Notes: generated by a model from the letters alone, not told the origin. A stretch of 64,000 nucleotides of DNA from Terriglobia bacterium (GCA_020073585.1 JAIQEV010000013.1:1-64000), one strand, 5' to 3'. Positions 16,899 to 27,266 are shown, numbered from the stretch's first letter. Numbers and translations: made by a program.

Positions 16899-18020
16899 AT
16901 GGACGCTGAACAGACCGAAGTGTACTTCTCGCGCTTCCAGATGCTATGGGGCAATCTGCTGGCCCGGCCGCTGCGCTCCGCGCTGGCCGTCATGGCAATC
17001 GCCATTCAAGTGATTCTGGTGCTGATGATTGTGGGCCTGACTTCGGGCGTTGTCTCAGAATGGGGCAAACGCGTGGAAGGGGTGGGCGCGGACATCCTGG
17101 TGCAGCCGCCCAACTCCTCTATTTTCTTCGCGCTCTCGAGCGCGGTGATGCAGGAATCGGTGGGGGAGACGATCGCGGAGCTGCCCGGGGTGGATGAAGT
17201 GGCGCCGACGCTGATCCTGATGGATCAGAAGCAGTTCGCGGTGGTGTACGGGATCGACTACCGGCGGTTCAACGCGCTGAGCCAGGGATTCCTGTACCGG
17301 GAAGGGCGGCCATTCGAGGGAGCGGACGAGGCGCTGGCCGACGATATCGTGGCGCAGACCAAGCATCTGAAGACGGGCGACGCGATCACGCTGCTGAATC
17401 ACAACTTCCGGATTTCGGGGATCGTGGCGCACGGGAAGGGGGCGCGGTTCTTCGTGCCGTTGCGCACGGCGCAGGACATCGCCAGCGCGGAGAAAAAGGT
17501 GTCCATGTTCTACGTGCGCAGCAAGGGGGACACGGCGGGGACGCGGGCGGCGATCGTGAAGCTGCTGCCGAAGAACAGCATCCGCTCGACGACGGAATAC
17601 GTGACGCTGATGAATTCCTCGAAGCTGCCGGAATTGAAACCGTTTATCCGGACGATGGTGGGGCTGGGGCTGGTGATCAGCTTCCTGGTGGTGCTGCTGA
17701 CGATGCACACGATGGTGCAGGAGCGCACGCGGGAGATCGGGATACTGAAGGCGCTGGGCTTCGCGCGTTTCGACATCGTGCGGCTGCTGCTCACGGAGAC
17801 GCTGGTCATCGCGGTGAGCGGGAGCGCGCTGGGCATCGCGATCACGTTTGTGGCACAGGCGGTGCTGAAGCAGACCTCGCCGAGTCTGATGATTCTAATC
17901 TCCCCGGGCTGGGTGTTTTCCTCGATTGCCCTGGCGCTGCTGGGGGCTTCCGCCGGAGCGGTGTATCCGGCGATGCGTGCGGCGGGCTACGATCCAGTCG
18001 TGGCGCTGGCGTACGAATAG
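16899..18020 (+). CDS. MacB/FtsX-type ABC transporter permease
   Basis: Inner-membrane permease of 373 residues with FtsX topology: one N-terminal helix (about 27-47, MAIAIQVILVLMIVGL), a large periplasmic domain, then three helices in the C-terminal third (around FLVVLLTMHTMV, LVIAVSGSALGIAITF and WVFSSIALALLGASAG). RTREIGILKALGF is the conserved cytoplasmic loop of the family. No ATPase or fusion protein gene is adjacent, so its partner must be encoded elsewhere. ATG 16899 is preferred to TTG 16881, which lies inside the hairpin repeat; ATG 16941 is a further option. A strong terminator follows at 18095. Confidence 0.87.
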   Translation: MDAEQTEVYFSRFQMLWGNLLARPLRSALAVMAIAIQVILVLMIVGLTSGVVSEWGKRVEGVGADILVQPPNSSIFFALSSAVMQESVGETIAELPGVDEVAPTLILMDQKQFAVVYGIDYRRFNALSQGFLYREGRPFEGADEALADDIVAQTKHLKTGDAITLLNHNFRISGIVAHGKGARFFVPLRTAQDIASAEKKVSMFYVRSKGDTAGTRAAIVKLLPKNSIRSTTEYVTLMNSSKLPELKPFIRTMVGLGLVISFLVVLLTMHTMVQERTREIGILKALGFARFDIVRLLLTETLVIAVSGSALGIAITFVAQAVLKQTSPSLMILISPGWVFSSIALALLGASAGAVYPAMRAAGYDPVVALAYE

Positions 18021-18094
18021 GCTAAAGGACCAGAATACAGGAAGCCTCAAAAAGGGCGTGCCAGGCCAGGACCGAGAAAGGTAAAAAATATTTT

Positions 18095-18134
18095 GCGGGC
18101 GGGGCAAATAAATGCTCCGCCCGCGATTTTTTTT
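18095..18134 (+). terminator. strong intrinsic terminator, possibly bidirectional
   Basis: GCGGGCGGGGCA (18095-18106) pairs with TGCTCCGCCCGC (18113-18124) over a 6-base AATAAA loop with one G-T pair, followed by eight T (18127-18134). An A-rich stretch on the other side (18082-18089) would give a T-run for the reverse strand. It separates the permease from the reductase gene. Confidence 0.8.
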
Positions 18135-18174
18135 GGTAGGATTTCTGATTCTTTGGCGGCCAGGAGACCAGGTC

Positions 18175-18954
18175 ATGACGCAGTCATCGGAGAAACACTA
18201 CAAGGCCAAGATCGTGAGCCGGAGGGAGCTCTCCCCGAACCTGTGGGTGATGCGCGTGCACCCCGGGGGCAATTTCCATTACGTGGCGGGGCAGTACGCC
18301 ACGCTGGGCGAAGAGAAGAACGGGAAGCTGATCGAGCGGGCATATTCGATCGCGTCTTCGCCATACGAGCAGGATCTGGAGTTTTTCATCGAACTGGTGC
18401 ACGAGGGGACCCTGACGCCGCACCTCTACGACAAGAAACCGGGGGAGACGCTAAACATCCGGCGCATCGCCAAGGGCCGCTTCACGCTGGACGTGAAGAG
18501 CGGGCGGACGCACCACCTGCTGCTGGCGACGGTGACCGGGGTGGCGCCGTTTGTCAGCTACATCCGGACGTTTCATCACGACTGGAAGAAGGGGAAGGCG
18601 CCCGGCGACCACCACTTTTACCTGCTGCAGGGGGCGAGCCACTCGAACGAATTCGGGTTCCGCGACGAGCTGGAGAGCATCGCGGCGGAAGTGCCGTGGC
18701 TGAAGTACGTGGCGACGGTGAGCCGGCCGTGGGAAGACCACTCGTGGAAGGGGGAGACGGGGCGGGTGGACGACGTCATCCGCAAGTACACCGACAAGTG
18801 GAGGCTGGACCCGGAAAAGACCAGCGCGTACCTGTGCGGGCATCCGAGCATGGTGGACCACGGGCGGGGAATCCTGCAGCGCGCGGGGTGGAAGAAAGAG
18901 ACGATGAGCGAGGAAGTGTACTTTATCCCGTCGACGGACGCGGCGGGACACTAG
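18175..18954 (+). CDS. fpr: ferredoxin--NADP+ reductase
   Basis: FAD enzyme of 259 residues moving electrons between NADPH and ferredoxin or flavodoxin. RAYSIASSP (55-63) is the FAD-binding RXYS motif; TGVAPFVSYIRTF (121-133) begins the NADP domain and LCGHPSMVDHGR with the terminal EEVYF are typical of the bacterial Fpr class. GGAG lies 9 bases before ATG 18175; the longer frame from 18112 starts inside the terminator and is not used. The glycine motif reads VTGVAPF rather than the usual GTGIAP. Stands alone on the plus strand. Confidence 0.9.
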   Translation: MTQSSEKHYKAKIVSRRELSPNLWVMRVHPGGNFHYVAGQYATLGEEKNGKLIERAYSIASSPYEQDLEFFIELVHEGTLTPHLYDKKPGETLNIRRIAKGRFTLDVKSGRTHHLLLATVTGVAPFVSYIRTFHHDWKKGKAPGDHHFYLLQGASHSNEFGFRDELESIAAEVPWLKYVATVSRPWEDHSWKGETGRVDDVIRKYTDKWRLDPEKTSAYLCGHPSMVDHGRGILQRAGWKKETMSEEVYFIPSTDAAGH

Positions 18955-19200
18955 TCCGGCCGCGGGGCGGCGGAGCGGGTGTGGATCGGGACGCGCTGCC
19001 GCGCGCCTTTCACTAAAAAAATTCAACATCAGGTTGTGATCACGAGGCGGAGGTGTGTTTACTCTCCGGCGCGAGGAAGCTTGACGGATTCGGCGGGGCG
19101 AACCTAGGCTAGAACTTGCTCGGGATTCGGGAGCAGGGCACGCGGCGCAGGCGGGCATGGGCGCGGAAACGACTTCGGCTGGAAAGGCGGCAGGTACGAG

Positions 19201-19551
19201 ATGAGTCCTTCGTGGCAGAGCCAGGCCGATATGAAGCGGCAATGCGTGTATTGCGGGAAGATGGTGACCGGGCCGCGTCCCGCGTGTCCCTATTGCCGCG
19301 AGGCGCTGCCGGAACTCAAGAAAGTTGCGGCGCCGAGCGCGCCTGCCGGGTCGGACGGGCGCCGGGAAGTGCGGCGGGGGCTGCTGTACATGCTGCTGGC
19401 CGCGGTGGTGCATTTCTTTGCCGGGGGCTATAGCTCGCTGAGTCTGCCGATTCCGATCAACCCGGTGGTGTTCGAATACCTCACACCGTTGCTGTTTCTC
19501 TCCGGGCTGGGGTTTACGCTGTACGGGTTGATCCTGCGGATGAAGAGTTGA
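19201..19551 (+). CDS. small zinc-ribbon membrane protein, function unknown
   Basis: 116 residues. An N-terminal double CXXC (CVYCGKM at 15-21 and CPYC at 29-32) suggests a zinc ribbon; after a charged linker come two hydrophobic helices (LLYMLLAAVVHFFAGG and LTPLLFLSGLGFTLYGLIL). Such ribbon-plus-two-helix proteins are common in acidobacteria; the role is unknown. It converges with glgB. The 246 bases before it hold no gene I can support. Confidence 0.65.
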   Translation: MSPSWQSQADMKRQCVYCGKMVTGPRPACPYCREALPELKKVAAPSAPAGSDGRREVRRGLLYMLLAAVVHFFAGGYSSLSLPIPINPVVFEYLTPLLFLSGLGFTLYGLILRMKS

Positions 19552-19652
19552 AGCCGGGTTGCGGTTGCTTTCTCCCTCGTTGAAGACCTCGAAGTTATCG
19601 CACGCAAAAATGGAATAAGCAGGCCCGAGTGGCAACGCGGGCGAAGTGTGCT

Positions 19653-19670
19653 CCGCGGCTGAAGCCGCAG
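19653..19670. repeat. short palindrome between convergent genes
   Basis: CCGCGGCTGAAGCCGCAG contains GCGGCT-GA-AGCCGC, a 6-bp perfect stem, lying between the stops of the zinc-ribbon gene and glgB. It may help terminate transcription. Confidence 0.45.
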
Positions 19671-19716
19671 TCCGGCGATGGCGCCGGGATATATGCGGGT
19701 GACCGCTACGGGGAAG

Positions 19717-21996
19717 CTACGGCTGCCACTTGAAGAAGAGAGCGGCGAGGGGCGGGAGGGTGACGCAGAGGGAGAAGGGGTGGCCGTGACAGGGGTCGGA
19801 GGAGGCGGGGACGCCGCCGTGATTGCCGACGTTGGAGCCGCCATAGGTGGCGGAGTCGGTGTTGAGGATCTCCTGGTAGAAGCCGGAGTGGGGCACGCCG
19901 ATGCGATAGGCTTCGCGGACGACTGGGGTGCAGTTGACGACGACGGCCATGAGGTCGCGGGGGTTTTTGGCGAGGCGGAGGAAGGAAAGGACGCTGTTGT
20001 CGGCGTCGTGGCAGTCGATCCACTGAAAGCCGTGCCAGTCGAATTCGACCTGATGGAGAGAGGGCTCGGAGGCGTACAGGCGGTTGAGATCGGCGACAAG
20101 CTTCTGGAGGCCGCGGTGGGAATCGTAGTGGAGGAAGTGCCAGTCGAGGCTGGCCGCTTCGGTCCACTCGGAGCGCTGGGCAAATTCGCCGCCCATGTAG
20201 AGGAGCTTTTTGCCGGGGTGGGCGTACTGGTAGCCGAAGAGGAGGCGGAGGTTGGCGAACTGCTGCCACATGTCGCCGGGCATTTTGTGGAGCAGGGAGC
20301 CTTTGCCGTGGACGACTTCGTCGTGGGAGAAGGGCAGGATGAAGTTTTCGCTGAAGGCGTAGAGCATGGAGAAGGTGAGGTTGTTGTGCTCGAATTTGCG
20401 GTGGATGGGGTCGGCGGAAAAGTACTTGAGGGTGTCGTTCATCCAGCCCATGTTCCACTTGAGGCTGAAGCCGAGGCCGCCGAGATAGGTGGGGCGGGAG
20501 ACGCCGGGCCAGGAGGTGGATTCCTCGGCGATGGTGAGGACGCCGGGGAAACGGGAGTGGGCGACTTCGTTGAGGTGCTTGAGAAAGGCGATGGCTTCGA
20601 GATTTTCGCGGCCGCCGAATTCGTTGGGGATCCATTCGCCTTCGTTGCGGGAATAGTCGAGGTAGAGGATGGAGGCGACGGCGTCCACGCGCAGGCCGTC
20701 GATGTGGTACTTGTCGAGCCAGAAGAGGGCGTTGGAGATGAGGTAGTTCTGCACCTCGTTGCGGCCGTAGTTGAAGATGAGGGTGCCCCAATCGGGGTGC
20801 GCGCCCTTGCGGGGGTCGCAGTGCTCGTAAAGATGGGAGCCGTCGAAGAAGGCGAGGCCGTGCTCGTCGCGGGGGAAATGGGCGGGAGTCCAGTCGAGAA
20901 GAACGCCGATGCCGGCGCGGTGACAGCGGTCCACGAACTCCATGAAGTCGGCGGGGGAGCCGTAGCGGGTGGTGGCGGAGAAATAGCCGAGGGTCTGGTA
21001 GCCCCAGGAGCCGTCGTAGGGGTGCTCCATGACGGGAAGCAGTTCGATGTGCGTGTAGCCCATCTCCCGGACGTAGGGGATGAGCTGGTCGGCGAGCTCG
21101 CGATAGGTGAGCCAGCGGTGTTCTTCGTGAGGGACGCGGCGCCAGGAGCCGAGGTGCACTTCGTAGATGGCGATGGGGGATTCGAGCCAGTTCTTGCGCT
21201 CGCGCTGGCGCATCCACTCGGCGTCGGCCCAGGGGTGGGTGTCCAGACGGGCGACGACGGAGCCGGTGTTGGGGCGAAGCTCGGAGCGGAAGGCGTAGGG
21301 ATCGGCTTTGAGGGGCAGGAGCTCGTCGGCGGGGGAGATGATTTCGAATTTGTAGATGGCGCCTTCGGCCAGGCCGGGGACGAAGAGCTCCCAGATGCCG
21401 GAGGAGCCGCGGGGACGCAGGGGATGGACGCGGCCGTCCCAGCGGTTGAAGTCGCCGACGACGCTGACGCGGCGGGCGCTGGGAGCCCAGACGGCGAAGT
21501 GCACGCCGGAAACGCCGGCGACGGTGTGCAAGTGCGCGCCGAGCTTTTCGTAGGTGTCATAGTGGCGGCCTTCGCCCATGAGGTGCAGGTCGAGGTCGGA
21601 GAGGAGGAAGGGAAAGGCGTAGGGGTCGTGGATTTCGAAGGATTCGCCGAAGTTGGCGCGGTAGAGGATGCGGTAGGCGGCAGGCTGCAGGGCGCCTGAC
21701 GGGGGATCGGCGATGCGGGCTTCGAAGAAGCCTTCGGGGCGGAGGCGGCGGGCTTGGATGGCGCGCGCGGCACCTTCCACGAGGACGCTGGCTTCCTCGG
21801 CCCAGGGAAGGAAGAAGCGCACGGACCAGGCGTGGTCGGCGGGAGCCGCCGCGGGATGCGGGCCGAGCAGGGCGAAGGGATCGGCGTTGCGGCCGCGAAG
21901 GAGCGCGTCGATCTGAGAGTCGAGCGGAGATTTCCTGTGTGGCGCAGGTGCGCCGGGCTGGTGCGCGACCGGCGCGGATGTGCGTTGCTTCGACAC
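19717..21996 (-). CDS. glgB: 1,4-alpha-glucan branching enzyme
   Basis: Makes alpha-1,6 branches in glycogen; GH13 family, cytosolic. The product is 759 residues: an N-terminal CBM48-like part ([19 protein letters not shown]), the barrel (EVHLGSWRR, then [13 protein letters not shown] with nucleophile Asp438, [11 protein letters not shown] with the acid/base Glu, and [13 protein letters not shown]) and a C-terminal beta domain. GTG at 21996 with GGAG 9 bases upstream gives the usual family length; the open frame extends to 22497 but that would run across the divergent ggt start. The last 35 residues (after [16 protein letters not shown]) are more variable. No other glycogen gene is adjacent. 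Confidence 0.95.
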   Translation of the reverse strand: MSKQRTSAPVAHQPGAPAPHRKSPLDSQIDALLRGRNADPFALLGPHPAAAPADHAWSVRFFLPWAEEASVLVEGAARAIQARRLRPEGFFEARIADPPSGALQPAAYRILYRANFGESFEIHDPYAFPFLLSDLDLHLMGEGRHYDTYEKLGAHLHTVAGVSGVHFAVWAPSARRVSVVGDFNRWDGRVHPLRPRGSSGIWELFVPGLAEGAIYKFEIISPADELLPLKADPYAFRSELRPNTGSVVARLDTHPWADAEWMRQRERKNWLESPIAIYEVHLGSWRRVPHEEHRWLTYRELADQLIPYVREMGYTHIELLPVMEHPYDGSWGYQTLGYFSATTRYGSPADFMEFVDRCHRAGIGVLLDWTPAHFPRDEHGLAFFDGSHLYEHCDPRKGAHPDWGTLIFNYGRNEVQNYLISNALFWLDKYHIDGLRVDAVASILYLDYSRNEGEWIPNEFGGRENLEAIAFLKHLNEVAHSRFPGVLTIAEESTSWPGVSRPTYLGGLGFSLKWNMGWMNDTLKYFSADPIHRKFEHNNLTFSMLYAFSENFILPFSHDEVVHGKGSLLHKMPGDMWQQFANLRLLFGYQYAHPGKKLLYMGGEFAQRSEWTEAASLDWHFLHYDSHRGLQKLVADLNRLYASEPSLHQVEFDWHGFQWIDCHDADNSVLSFLRLAKNPRDLMAVVVNCTPVVREAYRIGVPHSGFYQEILNTDSATYGGSNVGNHGGVPASSDPCHGHPFSLCVTLPPLAALFFKWQP

Positions 21997-22225
21997 TGGC
22001 GGTGACTCCGGGACGAAGAAGGCGCGGCGTGGAGCGGGCCTTGCCGCCTCCGTCAATTCTAGGATGTTGCGGGGGGAATTGCCAAACGTTCCGGCGCGAG
22101 GTGTGCAGGGGAGGCGGATGGCAGGCGGCGGTGATTGCTGGAGGCTGGAAGATGGAGAAGGCGCCCGGCATTTTTGCGTGACGGATGTAGAATGCGAAGC
22201 GCCGTTCAAGGGGCGGAGGAGAAAC

Positions 22226-23914
22226 ATGGATAACTCTCGCAGGCTGGTTCTTTTGCTGTGCTTGGCGGCGGGGATGGCGGTGACACCGATGGCGAACGGG
22301 CAGGACCGGGAACAGGGGCGGTCGATGGTGATCTCGCGCAACGGGATCGTGGCGGCGGAATCGCCGCTGGCGGCGCAGGCCGGGGCGCGCATGCTGGAGC
22401 GCGGAGGCAACGCGGCGGATGCGGCGATCGCGGCGAACGCCATGATGGGAGTGGTGGCGCCGATGATGAACGGTATCGGCGGGGATCTGTTCGTCATTTA
22501 TTACGACGCGAAGAGCGGGAAGCTCTATGGATTGAACGCCAGCGGGTGGGCGCCGAAGGGGCTGAGCATCGAATTTCTGCGGCAGCAGGGATTTACGGAG
22601 ATGCCGCGGTTCGGTGTGCAGGCGATCACGGTGCCGGGCGTGGTGGATGGCTGGCAGAAACTGGCGGAGCGATTCGGGCGGAAGAAGCTGGGGGAGGACC
22701 TAGGGCCGGCGGTGCGCACGGCGCAGGAGGGTTTTCCGGTGACGGAGCTGACCGCCGGCTTCTGGGGTCAGTCTGTTGAACTTCTGCAGAAGGACGAAGC
22801 CGCCGCGGCGACGTATCTGCCGCAGGGGCGGGCGCCGCGGATCGGGGAAGTGTTTCGCAATGCGGATCTGGCGTGGTCGCTGCAGCAGATCGGGGAGCAG
22901 GGGCGCGACGCGTTTTACAAGGGGGCGATCGCGAAAAAAATTCTGGCGGCGATGAAGAGCCACGGCGGGACGATGACCGCGGAGGACCTGGCGGAATATT
23001 CCAGCGAATGGGTGGAGCCGATTGCCACGACGTACCGCGGGTGGACGGTGTACGAGCTGCCGCCGAACGGGCAGGGGCTGGCGGCGCTGGAGATGCTCAA
23101 CATCATGGAGACGTTTCCGCTGGGGGAGTACGGGTTCGGCACGGCGAAAGCGCTGCACGCGATGATCGAGGCGAAGAAGCTGGCGTACGCGGATCTGGCG
23201 CGGTACATCGGGGAGCCGCGAGGACAGAAGCTGCCGGTGGCGACGCTGCTGTCGAAGGCCTGGGCGGCGGAGCGGGCGAAGCGGATCGATGCGGAGCACG
23301 CCAATTGCAAAGTGGGGGCGGGAGAGATGCGCGGGGGAAGCGAGACGACGTACCTGAGCGTGGTGGACCGCGAGGGGAACATGGTGTCGCTGATCCAAAG
23401 CAACTACGAGCATTTCGGGTCGGGGATGGTGGCGCCGGGGACGGGATTTGCGCTGCAAGACCGCGGGGCGCTATTCAATCTGGAGGCGGGGACGCCCAAC
23501 GCGCTGGCGGGGCGGAAGCGGCCGCTGCACACGATCATTCCGGCGTTCGCGGAGAAGGGCGCGACGCGGATGGCGTTCGGGATCATGGGCGGGTGGAACC
23601 AGTCGCAGGCGCACGCGCAGTTCGTGGCCAACGTGGTGGATTTCAAGATGAACATACAGGCGGCGCTGGAAGCGCCGCGGTTCAGCAAGTACACGTTCGA
23701 GGGCTGCGATGTGGCGATGGAGAATCGCTTCGCGGAAAAGGAGCGGCGCGAGCTGGCCGCCAAGGGCCACCAGATCGAGCTGCGCGGGGCGTTTGCGGGG
23801 AGCGTGGTGGGCGGGGGGCAGGCGGTGCTGCGGGATTTTGCCGCGGGGGTGAACTACGGGGCGTCAGACCCGCGCAAGGACGGAGCGGCCGTGACGGAAC
23901 TGCCGGTGGAGTAG
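22226..23914 (+). CDS. ggt: gamma-glutamyltranspeptidase
   Basis: Periplasmic or secreted Ntn-hydrolase that cleaves gamma-glutamyl bonds of glutathione and similar peptides. 562 residues with a signal peptide ([15 protein letters not shown], cut near MANGQ). [12 protein letters not shown] and [17 protein letters not shown] are typical of the large subunit; autoprocessing should occur before Thr374 in [10 protein letters not shown], where the usual TTH is [20 protein letters not shown] and [14 protein letters not shown] mark the small subunit. GGAGGAG precedes ATG 22226. Divergent from glgB with about 230 bases between starts. Some such proteins act as glutathione hydrolase or cephalosporin acylase-like. 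Confidence 0.95.
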   Translation: MDNSRRLVLLLCLAAGMAVTPMANGQDREQGRSMVISRNGIVAAESPLAAQAGARMLERGGNAADAAIAANAMMGVVAPMMNGIGGDLFVIYYDAKSGKLYGLNASGWAPKGLSIEFLRQQGFTEMPRFGVQAITVPGVVDGWQKLAERFGRKKLGEDLGPAVRTAQEGFPVTELTAGFWGQSVELLQKDEAAAATYLPQGRAPRIGEVFRNADLAWSLQQIGEQGRDAFYKGAIAKKILAAMKSHGGTMTAEDLAEYSSEWVEPIATTYRGWTVYELPPNGQGLAALEMLNIMETFPLGEYGFGTAKALHAMIEAKKLAYADLARYIGEPRGQKLPVATLLSKAWAAERAKRIDAEHANCKVGAGEMRGGSETTYLSVVDREGNMVSLIQSNYEHFGSGMVAPGTGFALQDRGALFNLEAGTPNALAGRKRPLHTIIPAFAEKGATRMAFGIMGGWNQSQAHAQFVANVVDFKMNIQAALEAPRFSKYTFEGCDVAMENRFAEKERRELAAKGHQIELRGAFAGSVVGGGQAVLRDFAAGVNYGASDPRKDGAAVTELPVE

Positions 23915-24138
23915 GAGCCGGGACCGGAATGGCCCGGGAGAGGGCAAATGGTTTCCCGTAGTATGCCGGTAGGAAGCACTGTTCCGCTGCGCGGGCGGCA
24001 GCGAATCTTCGGTGTATTTCTAAGCCGTTTTGAATAAAGCAGATAGTTGCGGGCCAGTGTGGAACGGGCCTTGCACTATGTCTGGTGTCCGGGTTCACAC
24101 GCGGGAAGCTGCGACTCGGCACGGAGGTCTGCCTTCCC

Positions 24139-24510
24139 ATGCCCCGGCTCGCCTTGATTATCCTCGCTGGTCTCGGCGCCTCTCTTTTTCTGGTGGCGCC
24201 GTGCAGCCGTGCCCATGCGCAAGTATCCGGGCGCTATCAGTGCGTGGGAGCCAAGGTTCGGGGGAAGGCGGTGCCGTGCAAGAGCCGGCCGCTGCTGCTG
24301 ACCGAGGATGGGCGGTATGAGATCCACGGGCGGGAAGGAAGTTACGTGGTGATCGGAGAGTGGCTGGTGCTGGCCGACAGGAAGGAGCGTCCGCGGGCCA
24401 AGATTGCTCCAGGGCACCGCATTCTCTTTCAGTTTCCTTGCGGTAAGGGTACCTGCGAGATGACGTTCCAACGGCGTACGGCAACGCTGGGCAAGACTTT
24501 CCTCAGTTAG
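24139..24510 (+). CDS. small exported protein, function unknown
   Basis: 123 residues with a signal peptide (MPRLALIILAGLGASLFLVA, cut near AHAQ) and a short mature domain beginning VSGRYQCVGAKVRG. Three to four cysteines (CVGAK, PCKSR, FPCGKGTC) could form disulfides outside the membrane. No family recognised. GGAGG lies 11 bases before ATG 24139; the frame is open from 24085 but a start there would bury the signal peptide. Same strand as ggt, about 220 bases later, probably its own unit. Confidence 0.6.
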   Translation: MPRLALIILAGLGASLFLVAPCSRAHAQVSGRYQCVGAKVRGKAVPCKSRPLLLTEDGRYEIHGREGSYVVIGEWLVLADRKERPRAKIAPGHRILFQFPCGKGTCEMTFQRRTATLGKTFLS

Positions 24511-24994
24511 TTCTCCGCGACTGGTAAGAAACTTTCCATTTTCCTTGCGCACTCCGAAGTGAAATGCCCCTTCCGGCCTAGCCGGAATACGCGGCCCGCA
24601 AAACCTGTCCGAAGTTCCCGATAATCGTGCAGCCCGCCGAGGGAGTTACAGCGGACCGCCTATTTGCGCCGGCGGAAGCGATGAGTGCGGAGCTTTCATA
24701 CGCCCTGAGCCGGCAACGGAGATGCCGCCAGAATTGTAAATAAGGAAATTCCAAGAAATGAAGATGTGCCGCCAGAGTGACGCTGTTCCCGGGTGGGACA
24801 GCGGGAGTTTGCGCGCTCTCATTAAGTAGTGTCCTTTCAGAGCGTTTTCTGCGGCGAGTTTGGCGCTGAAAACGCACTTATCCGGCATGTCTGCAGGCGG
24901 AAAGGTTTGCCTGCCGCAGCGCCGGGATGGGCAAAGCCGGCGCCGCAGCCGACGGACGAAAACCTCCGGGACATTCAGGAAAAGGCGCGCAGCG
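24511..24994. other. gene-free region before the sigma factor gene
   Basis: About 480 bases. No protein-like frame on either strand that I can support. The right third has two consecutive hairpins (24891-24942) listed separately. The left part has CTCCGAAGTG- and CGGCCTAGCCGG-type short palindromes only. Confidence 0.55.
24891..24942 (+). promoter_or_regulatory. possible structured 5' leader of the sigma factor gene
   Basis: Two stems in a row: CTGC-AGGC pairing with GCCT-GCC-GCAG (24891-24919), then CGCCGG (24920-24925) with CCGGCG (24937-24942) around a GATGGGCAAAG loop. The leader lies 50 bases before ATG 24995. A GGGCAAAGCC string recalls c-di-GMP-I riboswitch cores but the rest of that consensus is absent, so no riboswitch class is claimed. 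Confidence 0.25.
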
Positions 24995-25819
24995 ATGAAA
25001 AGTCCAAGCCATTCGGAGACGCACGGAGGCGCGCGGGATTCGGCCAAGCGCCAGCAATTGTTGCTCGAGCACCTGCCCGAGGTGAGCTACATCGCGCGGC
25101 GCATTCACGAGCGCCTGCCGCCGCACGTGCCGTTGGACGACCTGGTGCACGCCGGCATGCTCGGCCTGATCGACGCGGTGGACAAATTCGATCCCCGGAA
25201 GAAAGTGCAGTTGAAGTCCTATGCGAGGTTCCGCATCCGCGGGGCGATTCTCGACAGCCTGCGGCAGATGGACTGGAGCCCGCGGAATCTGCGGCGGCAG
25301 GCGCGGCGCATCGAGCAGGCGCAGCAGGATCTGGCCGCGGAACTGGGACGCGCGCCGCAGGAGCCGGAACTGGCGCAGAACCTGGGCATGCCGCTGGCCC
25401 AATTCCAGCGTCTGCGCGGCGATCTGCGCGGACTGGAACTGGGCAGCCTGCACCGGGAAACGGAAGACGGCCCGGGAGAGGACGCCGCGGTGGCGCTGGC
25501 CAGCTCGCCGGAAGAGGATCCCTTCCATCTGTGCCTGGAGTCGGAGATGCGGGCCCTGGTCGCGGAGGCGCTGGAAGCGCTTGCCGAAAAGGAGCAGCAG
25601 GTGGTGGCGCTGTACTACCTGAAAGAGCTGACAATGAGCGAAGTGGGGGCGCTTCTGGGCATCGGTGAATCGCGGGTCTCGCAGATCCATACGGCGGCGC
25701 TGGTCCGCCTGCGGGCCCGGCTGCAGGCGGTCCTGCAGCCCGTTGCCGCGACCCTGGGGCGTGTGGAATGCGGAGGAGTGCGCATGGACAGGGGCCAGCT
25801 GCAGCATCAACTGCTTTAA
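24995..25819 (+). CDS. sigma-28 (FliA/WhiG)-type RNA polymerase sigma factor
   Basis: Alternative sigma factor of 274 residues. Region 2 is clear: YIARRIHERLPPHVPLDDLV, GMLGLIDAVDKFDP and YARFRIRGAILDSLRQMDWS, the last being the hallmark of the FliA branch. A sigma-3 segment (ARRIEQAQQDLAAELGR) and a region 4 helix-turn-helix (YYLKELTMSEVGALLGIGES, then RVSQIHTAALVRLR) follow. In other bacteria such factors drive flagellar or developmental genes; no flagellar gene or FlgM is nearby. ATG 24995 is chosen because the N-terminal 45 codons of the longest frame are Arg-rich and lie over the hairpins. The ribosome site is poor. Confidence 0.92.
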   Translation: MKSPSHSETHGGARDSAKRQQLLLEHLPEVSYIARRIHERLPPHVPLDDLVHAGMLGLIDAVDKFDPRKKVQLKSYARFRIRGAILDSLRQMDWSPRNLRRQARRIEQAQQDLAAELGRAPQEPELAQNLGMPLAQFQRLRGDLRGLELGSLHRETEDGPGEDAAVALASSPEEDPFHLCLESEMRALVAEALEALAEKEQQVVALYYLKELTMSEVGALLGIGESRVSQIHTAALVRLRARLQAVLQPVAATLGRVECGGVRMDRGQLQHQLL

Positions 25820-25907
25820 GCCCGATGCGGCGGCGCTGCGGTCCTGATGGCACTTCCGGCGCACGCACCGCAGCCCGCGAGCTGCGGAAGGAAAAGTTGC
25901 AGGCCTG

Positions 25908-27266
25908 TTAATCTCCTGAAACGGCGTCGGCGACCGCCGAAGCGGCGGAAACGGTGGTGGTGACTTCGTGCAAAGCTTGTTTTAGGGCGGGTTCCGAAGG
26001 GTGGAGGCGCAGGCCGCGCTCGAGGGCTGCCGCGGCACGCACCCAGTGGCCCAGGCGATTGGCGAGGCTGGCGGCGCGCAGGAAATCAGCGGGGGCGGGT
26101 GAGGCGATGGTGTCGAGCTTGACTTCCGCGGCCAGGGCGGCGTCGGCAATGCGATCCAGGCAGACGAAGGCCAGAATCAGGCGGTCGTGGGTGTCGCTGG
26201 TTTTCGGATCCGTGGCGACGGCGGCGCCGATGCGTTTCAGACCGGTCCCGGGGCGGCCGAGGCGAACTTCCGCGAGGCCCAGTTTGCTGGCCAGCGAGGG
26301 AAGTTCGGGGGCGCGGCTTAGAGCCAGTTCGTAGCAGCGGCAGGCGCTGCTGAAATCGCCGGCGCTGTAGAAGGCGTCGCCGCGCGTTTCGGCGACCAGC
26401 GCCGTGGCGTGGCCGCGGCGTTCCGCCTCTTCGAGCGGACGCAGGGCGTCCGCAGGACGGCCTAGGCGCAGGAGAGTCACCCCGCTGAAGAACCAGGCCA
26501 CGCCGAGTCTGGGATTGAGGGTAAGCGCGCGGTGGAAAAGCTCGAGAGCTTCGGGGAGGTTGCCGAAGCCGTCCAGCTCGACGAAACCCTGCTCGAGATG
26601 GGCCTGAGCATTGCAGGGCATCTCCTGGATTTTCCGGCGGCCCAGATCGCGGTAGAGGAGGTTCTTCCGCGCGCGGCGCTGGGCATCCACGGCCAGGCCG
26701 AAGTGATGAATGCAGAAGCCCGCAGGGCCGATCTTGCCGCCGCTATCGAGGATGCGCGGGCCCACACTTTCGTGGACGCGGCCGACGAAATGGAAGGCGG
26801 GGTTGCGGCGGAAGAGCCGCACGTGCTCGTGCTCGACATAGGCGGGAAAGGGCCTGGCGTCGGGAAGGCGGCCGTCGTTGGGAACGGCGGTGCGGTCCCA
26901 GAGGCGATCCTGGAGGCTCAGCACGTAGCTGCGGATGGTGGTCTGGAAACCGGCGATGGGCTCCTGCTGGAGCAGCGTGGGAAGGAGTTGCCGGGCCGCG
27001 ACATCGAGCTGCTCGTCGGCGTCCAGGACCAGCACCCAGTCGCTCCGGACTTCGGCGAGAGCCCGATTGCGGGCCTCGGCAAAGTGGCTTTCCCAGGGGA
27101 TGGAGAGGACGCGCGCGCCGAAGCGCCGGGCGATCGCGACGGTGTCGTCGGTCGAGCCGGTATCGGCGATGACAATTTCGCTGACAATGGGACGCGCGCT
27201 GGCGAGACAGGCGGCGAGGTCGCGCGCGGCGTCGCGCACGATCATGGAAAGTGCCAGTCCGGGCAT
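25908..27266 (-). CDS. family 2 glycosyltransferase with TPR repeats
   Basis: 452 residues. The N-terminal GT-A domain begins LALSMIVRDAARDL and has IADTGSTDDT and the metal motif LDADEQL, as in the SunS/WaaE-like GT2 branch; YVEHEHVRLFRRNPAFHFVG follows. The C-terminal half has TPR-like repeats (AQAHLEQGFVELDGFGNLPEAL, shown here only in part, and later GDFSSACRCYELALSRAP). Such proteins are often linked to peptide or surface glycosylation; the acceptor is unknown. ATG 27266 has GGAGAG 9 bases upstream; the frame is open to 27419. Convergent with the sigma factor gene and divergent from the response regulator gene. Confidence 0.85.
   Translation of the reverse strand: MPGLALSMIVRDAARDLAACLASARPIVSEIVIADTGSTDDTVAIARRFGARVLSIPWESHFAEARNRALAEVRSDWVLVLDADEQLDVAARQLLPTLLQQEPIAGFQTTIRSYVLSLQDRLWDRTAVPNDGRLPDARPFPAYVEHEHVRLFRRNPAFHFVGRVHESVGPRILDSGGKIGPAGFCIHHFGLAVDAQRRARKNLLYRDLGRRKIQEMPCNAQAHLEQGFVELDGFGNLPEALELFHRALTLNPRLGVAWFFSGVTLLRLGRPADALRPLEEAERRGHATALVAETRGDAFYSAGDFSSACRCYELALSRAPELPSLASKLGLAEVRLGRPGTGLKRIGAAVATDPKTSDTHDRLILAFVCLDRIADAALAAEVKLDTIASPAPADFLRAASLANRLGHWVRAAAALERGLRLHPSEPALKQALHEVTTTVSAASAVADAVSGD

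Noticed and set aside
24901-24960. A GGGCAAAGCC string resembling a c-di-GMP-I riboswitch
   Set aside because: The upstream GGCAAACC-type part, the second stem and the tetraloop receptor are missing in the right spacing.
24578-25047. Minus-strand frames before the sigma factor gene
   Set aside because: Short, without motifs or ribosome sites, and overlapping the leader and start of a well-supported gene.
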